A stretch of DNA of 18,281 bases from Deltaproteobacteria bacterium (GTDB lineage: Bacteria; JAUYMQ01), in the NCBI GenBank assembly GCA_030698575.1, contig JAUYMQ010000268.1:1-18281 (forward strand). The letters are read 5' to 3'. The stretch's first letter is position 1; the number at the start of each line of letters is the position of its first letter. Below, piece after piece: positions 1 to 5,642 of the stretch. The notes under the pieces were generated by a model. That model saw only the letters and a program-made list of their open reading frames with translations, was not told where the DNA came from and did not search any database. The position numbers and the translations under genes are program-made.

Positions 1-819
1 GAGAACTGCTTCGCCTGCCATTCGCGGCTTCCCAGCAGCAAGCAGTTCAACCTGGGAGAGAATTTCCTCGGGGACGCAGAGATGAAGCGGCTGCCGCTCG
101 AGGAGCAGGTGCGGCTGGCCGTCGCGACGCGGCAGTTCGACACGGCACTTGCCACCTGTGAAAAGATTCTCCGCTCGACCGACATCCCCGCGAGCGAGAT
201 CGATTTGATGGGCACCTTCGAGGACTACCTGAAGATCACCATCCGCGTGCAGACCGATTACACGCGGGCCATCGCCGCGCTCGGGCAGTTCGCGAAGCGG
301 CCCGACGTGCACCCCTACCTCGAGGCGAACATCCAGAGCTGGATCGAGGCGCTCGACGAGCTTGGAAGCGCGCCGCTGAAGGGGGACGAATTCGGGCGGG
401 GGAAGAAGCTCATCAAGCGGGGACAGCTGCGAAACCGCTTTCCGGCCGACCGGCGGGGTCTGGTGTACTTCGTGGCCGCTTCGGGGCTGCTCCATCGGCA
501 CGTCGATCAGAACGCGGAGAAGGGGCGGGCGCTCGCGGAGCCCTACTACCTGCTCGGCGTGGCCGAGTCCTACATCGGCAACTCCTTCTGGGTATCTGAA
601 ACGGAGTTCTTTCTCGAGACCAGCATCCGCATCGCCCCCGACGCGCCCATTGCAGGCCAGGCCTATGAGTTTCTCGAGGAGTTCACCATTCAGGAGTTCA
701 CAGGCTCCTCCGGCGTCGACCTGCCGGACGACGTCCGGATGCAGCTGAAAGAACTGCGCGAACTCATCGAGAACGCCGCCGCGCCCCAGGAGGCCGGAGC
801 GCCGCCGCGCCTGGCTTGA
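1..819 (+). CDS. C-terminal part of a c-type cytochrome-like protein (5' truncated by window)
   Basis: The reading frame is open from base 1, so the gene begins upstream. The first visible codons encode N-C-F-A-C-H, a CxxCH haem c attachment motif (bases 4-21), which would be lost if the first internal ATG (82) were taken as the start. The motif is followed by about 260 residues of mostly helical, soluble sequence with alternating short helices that vaguely resemble TPRs; I recognise no named domain. The protein is presumably exported and haemylated, which fits the Ccm genes at the other end of the window. More haem motifs may lie upstream. Its last 56 bp overlap the convergent ATPase gene. 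What is seen is the CxxCH and the open frame; the assignment as a cytochrome, possibly multihaem, is inferred. There is no membrane segment in the visible part. Confidence 0.7.
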   Translation, partial: ENCFACHSRLPSSKQFNLGENFLGDAEMKRLPLEEQVRLAVATRQFDTALATCEKILRSTDIPASEIDLMGTFEDYLKITIRVQTDYTRAIAALGQFAKRPDVHPYLEANIQSWIEALDELGSAPLKGDEFGRGKKLIKRGQLRNRFPADRRGLVYFVAASGLLHRHVDQNAEKGRALAEPYYLLGVAESYIGNSFWVSETEFFLETSIRIAPDAPIAGQAYEFLEEFTIQEFTGSSGVDLPDDVRMQLKELRELIENAAAPQEAGAPPRLA

Positions 820-1933
820 GCGCGCGGAGGAACTTGCGCAGGCCCTCGATTCGCACCACTTCCTCCTCGAGCGCCGGCACGATCAGCATGCGCGCGGGGT
901 CGATGCCGAGGCCGGCCAGCGCCGCCAGCGCCCGACTGTCCCGCGCCGCCAGGCTGCGGAAGATGTAGTAGTTCTCGATCAGCGCATCCAGCCGCACTCG
1001 CTCCCTCGAGTCCATGGCTGTGCCGCCCGCCGCTACCCCGTCAAGCGCGCCCTCCACCAACCTGTCGATCGCCACGCGGTTCACGACAAGCGCCCCAAAA
1101 GGAATCCGATCGCCGGCGAAGGATGCATACAGCTGCCGCGCCTCCGCCAGCGCATGGGGCTCGGGCGAAGTCACGATGACGGTCGTAGTGGCTTCCGAGC
1201 GCAGCAGGCTCTCCATCCGCGCCGCGCGTTCGCGAAAACCCTCGAACATCCCCTCGAAGGCCGTGAAGAAGTCCCGCGCGGCCTGGAGCAGTTCGGTCCC
1301 CGTCACCCGTTCGATGAGCCTGGTGATCGCGCCGAGTCCGAAGCCGAGAATCCTGCCTCCCGTCAGTCCGCGCCTCCCCTCCGGCGTCATCATCGCGAGA
1401 AACCGGTTCCCTTCCAGGAATTCCCCCATCCGCCGCGATGCACTGAAGAAATCGAGCGCGTGTCGCGTGGGCGGCGTGTCGACCACGATGAGATCCCAGC
1501 TTCCCTCGGCTTCGAGGGCGTTCACCTTCTCCATGGCCAGGTACTCCGGGTTCTCGATCAGCGCGCGCGAACCGTAGCGGTAGATCGGGTTGGCCAGGAT
1601 GGCGTCCCGCGCCTCCGGGGAGGGGGCGTGGCGGTGGATGAGGTCGTCGAGCGTCGCCTTGGCGTCGAGCATCATGGCGTCGAGCGTTCCCGACGCGCTC
1701 CCGCCCCTTCGGCGAAGCGTCGCGTCGGGCAGACGCCGGGGCCGGTGATCGAGCGACGATATTCCAAGCGCGTCGGCCAGCCTGCGGGCGGGGTCAATGG
1801 TGAGCACGAGCGTCTTCCGGCCGAGCGCCGCCCCCTGCAGCGCCAGGGCCGCCGAGGTGGTGGTTTTCCCGACGCCGCCGGATCCGCAGCAGATGACGAG
1901 GCGTTTTTCGGAGAGAAGGCGGGAGAGGTTCAT
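764..1933 (-). CDS. ArsA/Get3-like ATPase, second gene of a tandem pair
   Basis: A 389-aa soluble P-loop ATPase of the ArsA/Get3 (anion-transporting ATPase, SIMIBI class) family. Residues 17-24 read GSGGVGKT, a deviant Walker A in which the signature lysine of the usual KGGxGKT is replaced by serine. TIDPARR (45-51) and VVDTPPTRHALDFF (150-163) match the conserved TxDPA and switch DTxPTGHxLxxL regions. Length fits the family. The ATG start overlaps the stop of the upstream ATPase gene as ATGA (1930-1933), so the two are almost certainly co-translated and may form a heterodimer. No CxxC zinc-dimerisation motif as in eukaryotic Get3, and no arsenite Cys triad, can be seen, so arsenite efflux is unlikely. 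No other ars genes are nearby. The client or partner is unknown. The 3' end overlaps the convergent cytochrome-like gene by 56 bp. Confidence 0.85.
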   Translation of the reverse strand: MNLSRLLSEKRLVICCGSGGVGKTTTSAALALQGAALGRKTLVLTIDPARRLADALGISSLDHRPRRLPDATLRRRGGSASGTLDAMMLDAKATLDDLIHRHAPSPEARDAILANPIYRYGSRALIENPEYLAMEKVNALEAEGSWDLIVVDTPPTRHALDFFSASRRMGEFLEGNRFLAMMTPEGRRGLTGGRILGFGLGAITRLIERVTGTELLQAARDFFTAFEGMFEGFRERAARMESLLRSEATTTVIVTSPEPHALAEARQLYASFAGDRIPFGALVVNRVAIDRLVEGALDGVAAGGTAMDSRERVRLDALIENYYIFRSLAARDSRALAALAGLGIDPARMLIVPALEEEVVRIEGLRKFLRALKPGAAALRPPGARRRSR

Positions 1934-2991
1934 GCGGGCGCCTCGATGGCTGCATCCAGCCCCGCCGCCCGCAGCGCCTCCGCGAGGAGCGGCGTCAGCG
2001 CCGCCTCATTCCCCGCCTCGGGAGTAATGAAGGGCAGCGTCCAGATCGGCGCCCGAGTGCTCGCGAGCGTGCCCAGGTGACGGGCGAAAGAATCCTGCTT
2101 CCGCAGGAGGATGCGATTGGCGTGCAGCACCGCCCGCATCGCCTCGGCGCCCGCGGCGCCTTCGATGGCCGAGAGCGCCGGGTCCGTCCGGAGTCGCGCG
2201 GAGCGGGGGCCGGGGAGCGGGCCCACGTCGCGAATGCCCCCGAGAAGACCGTTCACGACGATGCCGGCTGAAGCGGGGGAGGGGAGCGACTGGAGGCGTT
2301 GCCAGAGATCGCGGGCCTCGAGCACGGGAAGTTCCTCGGGCAGGGTGGCGATCAGGATCTGCGTGCGCGAGGGATCGGCAAGGAGCGCGTAGATGTCCGC
2401 CGCGTCGCGCGCGAACACGCCCGTCTTGAGGATCTGCACGACGACCTGGGGGAGCTGGAGAAGAAACAGGACGAGCCCCGTCGACGGGGCGTCGAAGACG
2501 ATGAGATCAAAGCGAGGACGGTTCTTTCGTTCCTCTTGCTCGAAAGCCCGGAGCTGCCACAGCACCATCAGTTCACGGAGGCCCGGGAAGAACGCGACGG
2601 TCCGGCGGACGCTCGGCCGGTCGAAGACCGCCCGGTAGAGCGCCTCGAAGCGGACGCGGCGAAGCACATAGGATCGCAGCGCCGCCTCAGCCTCGATGCG
2701 CACGCCCCAGAGGCCGCGCTCGAGCCGCACGGGATCAGAGGGCAGTGGCGGGACGCCGAAGAGCGCGTGCAGGCGGCCCGGATGGTCGCCGCGCAGCGCC
2801 GCCTCGACGAGCAGCACCCTCCGCCCGTTGCGCGCCGCATCGAGCGCCATCGCCGAGGCGAGCGCGCTCTTTCCGCAGCCGCCCTTGCCGGTGAATATGA
2901 GAAGCCTGCGCGTGCTGATGGTGGCCTCCGTGGCGGGAGCAAGATCACAACAAAATCCCCGGGGCGGCGGCCCGGGGATTTTGTCCTGCAA
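1930..2991 (-). CDS. ArsA/Get3-like ATPase, first gene of a tandem pair (start uncertain)
   Basis: ArsA-family ATPase with canonical signature-lysine P-loop GKGGCGKS (residues 35-42 counted from the TTG at 2991) and a switch region FDAPSTG followed by a hydrophobic stretch. About 330 residues lie from the P-loop region to the end. It is upstream of, and overlaps by 4 bp (ATGA), the second ATPase. The pair resembles tandem Get3-like homologues of Mycobacterium (Rv3679/Rv3680), in which one partner carries a GKGG-type and the other a G(S/T)GG-type loop (recalled from the literature). The start is a problem. The only standard in-frame start is a TTG at 2991, which lies outside but next to a perfect 14-bp hairpin (2950-2984), would put the hairpin inside the coding region, and would add a proline/glycine-rich tail unlike the family. 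A GGAGG (2925-2929) stands 5 nt before an in-frame ATC (codon 25, 2917-2919), where a family-like N-terminus would begin. No CxxC pair is seen in the core. Confidence 0.8.
   Translation of the reverse strand: MQDKIPGPPPRGFCCDLAPATEATISTRRLLIFTGKGGCGKSALASAMALDAARNGRRVLLVEAALRGDHPGRLHALFGVPPLPSDPVRLERGLWGVRIEAEAALRSYVLRRVRFEALYRAVFDRPSVRRTVAFFPGLRELMVLWQLRAFEQEERKNRPRFDLIVFDAPSTGLVLFLLQLPQVVVQILKTGVFARDAADIYALLADPSRTQILIATLPEELPVLEARDLWQRLQSLPSPASAGIVVNGLLGGIRDVGPLPGPRSARLRTDPALSAIEGAAGAEAMRAVLHANRILLRKQDSFARHLGTLASTRAPIWTLPFITPEAGNEAALTPLLAEALRAAGLDAAIEAPA
2950..2984. terminator. Perfect 14-bp inverted repeat, AT-based and GC-topped hairpin
   Basis: The arms at 2950-2963 and 2971-2984 are perfectly complementary, with a 7-nt GC-only loop. 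The base of the stem is ACAAAAT/ATTTTGT and the upper part CCCCGGG/CCCGGGG, which resembles a bidirectional intrinsic terminator. In the minus direction it follows the zinc-ribbon gene and precedes the plausible ATPase start, so it could be a terminator or an attenuator in the ATPase leader. No long free U-run follows, so function is inferred. Confidence 0.55.
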
Positions 2992-2994
2992 AGA

Positions 2995-3045
2995 GCGAAC
3001 GGTGGTAAGGGCAAGCTCCTGCGAGCCCCCCTCACCACCGTTCGC
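2995..3045. repeat. Perfect 12-bp inverted repeat with inner hairpin
   Basis: GCGAACGGTGGT (2995-3006) is repeated exactly inverted at 3034-3045. The 27-nt interval contains a smaller GCTC/GAGC stem. It is immediately next to the 14-bp hairpin and the downstream terminator, giving three stem-loops in a row. It may be a leader or attenuator structure for the ATPase pair, an operator, or a repeat element. Function is not determinable from this copy alone. Confidence 0.5.
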
Positions 3046-3049
3046 GCGG

Positions 3050-3102
3050 AAAACGAAAAAGCCCGCCGCCGGCGTCCGTGAGACGCGGTCAGGGCAGGCG
3101 GG
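3050..3102 (-). terminator. Probable intrinsic terminator of the zinc-ribbon gene
   Basis: On the minus strand, an outer stem CCCGCC/GGCGGG (3097-3102 with 3062-3067) and an inner GCGTC/GACGC stem (3072-3076 with 3082-3086) are followed by a T-rich tract, CTTTTTCGTTTT (3050-3061). The stem overlaps the last codons and stop of the gene ending at 3089. This is the expected layout for a Rho-independent terminator. Confidence 0.6.
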
Positions 3103-3592
3103 AACCCTCCCGGAGGCCGCTGGCCTCCCACTCCTCGGCCAGCTTGGTCAGCTTGCGCTGGAATTCGGTGAAGTCGTCGTCGAAGGAAAGAATGATCTCG
3201 GTAGTGCGGGGAATGTCGTCGCCATCCATGAGGCCCCGGTAGCGGTTCAGGTTCGCCAGGATGGCCTCGGCAACCTTGAGAGCGCGCTTCTCGGTCTTGA
3301 TTAGCGGTGACTGGAGCGTGTAGACGTTGTTGCGGCCCCAGAGGCTCTCGTCGCGCACTATCGCGATTTCACGGTACACGTTGCTGATCGGATCGAAGTT
3401 GTACTCGACGCGGACCTCCTTGAAGACATCCGAGTAACCGGAGTAGAAGCCGCGCTCGTTCTCGATCTTCCCGAGCTGGCGGCAGCGCGGGCAGTAGAAC
3501 GTGTCGCCGTGGTTGAGTAGAAATACCCCCTTGACGTAGTCCTCACACTGAGTGGACTCACAGTACCCGACACCCCTTCGCATTCGTGCCAT
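3089..3592 (-). CDS. Conserved-looking small zinc-ribbon protein of unknown function
   Basis: I do not recognise this 167-aa protein. Near the N-terminus it has C-x4-C, then about 17 residues, then C-P-R-C (roughly residues 11, 16, 34 and 37), a treble-clef or zinc-ribbon-like metal site. The rest is an acidic, soluble alpha/beta sequence without membrane segments or signal peptide, ending in a helical stretch (FQRKLTKLAEEWEAS). The ATG at 3592 is preferred; an in-frame TTG at 3601 is possible. GAGG and GGAG lie just upstream. The coding sequence is preceded by a long GC-rich leader with a sigma-54-like promoter and followed by a good terminator, so it is probably monocistronic and conditionally expressed. 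It is co-oriented with the ATPase pair but separated from it by three hairpins. Confidence 0.75.
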   Translation of the reverse strand: MARMRRGVGYCESTQCEDYVKGVFLLNHGDTFYCPRCRQLGKIENERGFYSGYSDVFKEVRVEYNFDPISNVYREIAIVRDESLWGRNNVYTLQSPLIKTEKRALKVAEAILANLNRYRGLMDGDDIPRTTEIILSFDDDFTEFQRKLTKLAEEWEASGLREGSRLP

Positions 3593-3819
3593 GCTCTCCA
3601 AACCTCTTTCTGCGGAATGAACGCTGCCAGTCCCAGGGTCGCCTTGCCGCGCGGCCGTCCGTGGCAGGAACGGCCAAGAACGCGCGGTTGCGCGGCCCGC
3701 CGGTGATTGGCCGTAGCCAGTTCACCCGCCCGGGCCGCCCGGGGACGTAAGCGCTCCGTGCCGCCCAGGGCGGCACCAGCTCACGCCGAACCACAAAGCA
3801 CTGCGCCTTTGGTGGCGCA
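3593..3819 (-). other. Gene-free, hairpin-rich leader upstream of the zinc-ribbon gene
   Basis: About 227 bases lie between the predicted transcription start and the ATG at 3592. Perfect short stems are present: TGCGCC/GGCGCA (3802-3819), GTGCCGCC/GGCGGCAC (3758-3776, 3-nt loop), CGCGC/GCGCG (3681-3694) and GGCCGT/ACGGCC (3653-3675), plus two CCCGGG palindromes near 3729-3743. An open frame crosses part of it (3558-3794 minus) but its translation is low-complexity and unlike a protein. It may be a structured 5' UTR or small RNA; I recognise no known RNA family. High GC makes some of these stems expected by chance. Confidence 0.35.
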
Positions 3820-3829
3820 CACCTGAAAA

Positions 3830-3846
3830 TGCGAACTTCGTGCCAA
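3830..3846 (-). promoter_or_regulatory. Candidate sigma-54 (-24/-12) promoter for the zinc-ribbon gene
   Basis: On the minus strand the sequence is TTGGCACGAAGTTCGCA. It matches the sigma-54 consensus TTGGCACG-N4-TTGCA at all positions but one, with the invariant GG and GC elements separated by exactly 10 nt. It lies in an intergenic region pointing at the zinc-ribbon gene. A 7-bp inverted repeat (AAACGGG 3845-3851, CCCGTTT 3868-3874) abuts the -24 side. If used, regulation would need an enhancer-binding activator not visible here. Confidence 0.5.
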
Positions 3847-4162
3847 ACGGGTGTTTTTTCGGAAGCGCCCGTTTAAGCGAGGAATTCTACGACTTTGGAA
3901 GGTCCCGAATTCCGGACGGGAATGCCCGGAAGGTAGCCTAAGTTACTTTTTCGGCAGAGTTTTACCACCCGGCAGTCTGCTTGAGACAGGCTCTGAATGC
4001 AAGTGAAATCTGGGCAGAAATTCCCGCTGAGCGCCGCTCTCCCGCCCCCCCGCCGGCCCGCCGCCGCGGCGGCCCAGCCGTCCGCAGGAACCCTTCGGGA
4101 GGGCAGTTTTTCCCGTCGCACCGGGGGATAGGCGTCCCTGTGGTCAAGCCCCCCCGGCCCCG
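3847..4162. other. Intergenic stretch without a recognisable gene
   Basis: About 316 bases between the sigma-54-like element and the stop of the flavoprotein gene. Base composition around 3880-4020 is clearly less GC-rich than the genes, as in a regulatory region. A weak CCCT/AGGG stem followed by TTTTT (4091-4111, plus orientation) is seen, but no plus-strand gene precedes it. An open frame on the minus strand running through (3873-4781) is the out-of-frame shadow of the flavoprotein gene. Upstream activator sites for the sigma-54 promoter could lie here. I see nothing I can name. Confidence 0.4.
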
Positions 4163-5395
4163 TCAGACCGGAAGCCGGGGCAGCAGCCGGTCGACCAAGC
4201 CGAGGGTTCGCCGGAGCTTCCCGTCGAAAAGGATGGCCGGGCCGAGGGGCGCCGGAATGAGGCGCACAAGCGCGAGGGCCACGCCCGCCCGCACGGCGCG
4301 ATCGAGGATGTTGCGGAAGGCGATGCCGGCCTTCAGGGGGCCACCGAACTGCGCGCGCCAGCGCGTCTCGTAGACGCGGAGCGCGTCGCGCCCGAACTCG
4401 CCGCGCTTCACGGCGCCGGCGGCGATCTCGCCGGCGAGCTTCCCGCCCGCCATCGCGTAGTAAATCCCGTCGCCCAGCGCCCCCACGTGTCCGGCGAAAT
4501 CTCCGCAGGCAAGCAGGCGATCGGTGAAGGTCCGATCGAGGGCGCCCGACACCGGGATTGATCCGCCCACCTCGAGCGTCATGCGCGCGCCGCGGAGTGA
4601 GGGCTGCGTCGCCGCGACCCGCTCGAACTCCCGCCGCAGGTTGATCCCGAGTCCCGGCCGGTTCAGGTAGCCGAGACCGACGTTCGCTTTCGTCGCCGTG
4701 TAGGGGAAGATCCAGAAGTAGTTCAGCGTGCCGAAGCCGTCGAGCAGATCGATGCGCCAGGTGAGATCGGGCAGGTCGCACCCCTCATAGCGCCCGCCGT
4801 AAGCGACAACCATTTCGTGTCTGCGTGACGTCATGCCAAGCTTCCGCGGTAGCTTGTCGTCCGGCCCCTTCGCCAGGATCGCCATGCGCGCGCGGATGGT
4901 CCCGTCAGACGTCTTTACAAAGACCGCCTCGGGCGTCTCGGTCACGTCGAGGAGTCGCGTGTCAAGGCGCAACTGTGGCAAGACGGGCTCGGCCAGTGCG
5001 CGCTCGAACGCCGGGCGATTCAGCTCGAAAGTGTCGATGGAGAAGCGCTTTTGGAGGGCGCCGTAGACGAACACCTGGCGCCGGGAGAGCGTGCCGTACT
5101 CATGCAGATCGAAGTCGAGGCCGAGCCCCTCGATCTCGTGCAGCAGGACGCCCTCTCCGCAGGCAAGCGGCAGGCCTATGCAGCTCTTCTTGTCGATGAC
5201 GGCGAAGTCCACGCCGCGCTCTCTGAGCGCGCGCGCCGCCATGAGGCCGGCCGGGCCGGCGCCGATCACAACCACGTCGACGCGATCAGCGAGCGGCGCG
5301 CCGGGCTTCGCGTCATTCTTGTCGGCTGGCTTGTCGGCTGGCTTGTCGGCTGGCTTGTCGGCTGGCGTATCGCCAGGCGTATCGGTTGGGGGCAT
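4163..5395 (-). CDS. Geranylgeranyl reductase family FAD-dependent oxidoreductase
   Basis: A 410-aa flavoprotein. After a low-complexity N-terminal tail come the Rossmann dinucleotide-binding motif VVVIGAGPAG (about 41-50), the family signature GLPLACGEGV (about 74-83; compare G-x-P-x-x-CGEG in geranylgeranyl reductases), the YxWxFP motif YFWIFP (about 226-231) followed by ANVGLGYL, and the second FAD motif CGDFAGHVGALGDGI (about 297-311). Relatives hydrogenate geranylgeranyl chains of chlorophyll precursors, archaeal lipids or menaquinone (ChlP, GGR, MenJ). The substrate here is not known. The divergent neighbour is a phytol/dolichol kinase-like fusion, and UbiB lies farther on, favouring a role in prenyl-chain saturation. 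ATG 5395 directly follows a GTG at 5398; no strong ribosome site is visible. Residues about 10-26 are (ADKP)n repeats, absent from typical family members, probably a disordered linker. The C-terminal 60 residues contain an amphipathic, possibly membrane-associated segment. Confidence 0.85.
   Translation of the reverse strand: MPPTDTPGDTPADKPADKPADKPADKNDAKPGAPLADRVDVVVIGAGPAGLMAARALRERGVDFAVIDKKSCIGLPLACGEGVLLHEIEGLGLDFDLHEYGTLSRRQVFVYGALQKRFSIDTFELNRPAFERALAEPVLPQLRLDTRLLDVTETPEAVFVKTSDGTIRARMAILAKGPDDKLPRKLGMTSRRHEMVVAYGGRYEGCDLPDLTWRIDLLDGFGTLNYFWIFPYTATKANVGLGYLNRPGLGINLRREFERVAATQPSLRGARMTLEVGGSIPVSGALDRTFTDRLLACGDFAGHVGALGDGIYYAMAGGKLAGEIAAGAVKRGEFGRDALRVYETRWRAQFGGPLKAGIAFRNILDRAVRAGVALALVRLIPAPLGPAILFDGKLRRTLGLVDRLLPRLPV
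5319..5366. repeat. 12-bp tandem repeat, four perfect copies, coding (ADKP)4
   Basis: The unit ttgtcggctggc occurs four times without mismatch and is followed by degenerate units to about 5390. On the minus strand it codes Ala-Asp-Lys-Pro in the N-terminal tail of the flavoprotein. Perfect identity suggests recent slippage. The unit is a multiple of three, so copy-number change would alter tail length without frameshift. Confidence 0.9.
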
Positions 5396-5545
5396 CACGC
5401 GGTATCCGGAAGGTCAGGGATGTCGTGAGGCGCTTCAGTGACGGCGCCGCCACAGCTTGGGGCACCGCGTCATGCCTGTCAAACCCGGGCCCGGATCGCG
5501 CGCGCCGCGCAGCGCCTGAGCCGCGCCGGCCGGAGGCGGGCGGCC

Positions 5546-5574
5546 TTGAAATGACGCCGGTCGCGTGCTAACAG
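5546..5574 (+). promoter_or_regulatory. Weak sigma-70-like promoter candidate before the isoprenoid kinase fusion
   Basis: TTGAAA (5546-5551), a 17-nt spacer and TAACAG (5569-5574) lie about 70 bases before the preferred ATG at 5643, in the 247-bp divergent gap shared with the flavoprotein gene. The -35 is good and the -10 matches only three of six positions. The location supports the ATG at 5643 over the in-frame GTG at 5565. Confidence 0.25.
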
Positions 5575-5642
5575 GTGGGCGTCCCGGTGCCCCGGGGCAT
5601 CGATGGCCGCGGGTATTCCGCTTCAGGCTTTGGGGAACTGGG

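Noticed and set aside
1154-2080. Plus-strand open frame of 308 codons across the ATPase genes
   Set aside because: Arg/Gly/Pro-rich shadow of two well-supported minus-strand ATPases.
764-2991. Arsenite efflux (ars) operon
   Set aside because: The ATPases are ArsA-like but there is no arsR, arsB, arsC or arsD, and the metal-binding cysteines of ArsA are not seen.
3558-3794. Minus-strand open frame of 78 codons upstream of the zinc-ribbon gene
   Set aside because: It overlaps the hairpin-rich leader and the start of the real gene; no ribosome site and a low-complexity Arg/Pro/Ala translation.
3873-4781. Minus-strand open frame of 302 codons
   Set aside because: Out-of-frame shadow of the flavoprotein gene running on into the intergenic region; compositionally Arg/Ala-rich without motifs.
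5319-5366. CRISPR-like or regulatory iteron array
   Set aside because: The 12-bp units are directly adjacent with no spacers, in frame, and encode a protein tail.
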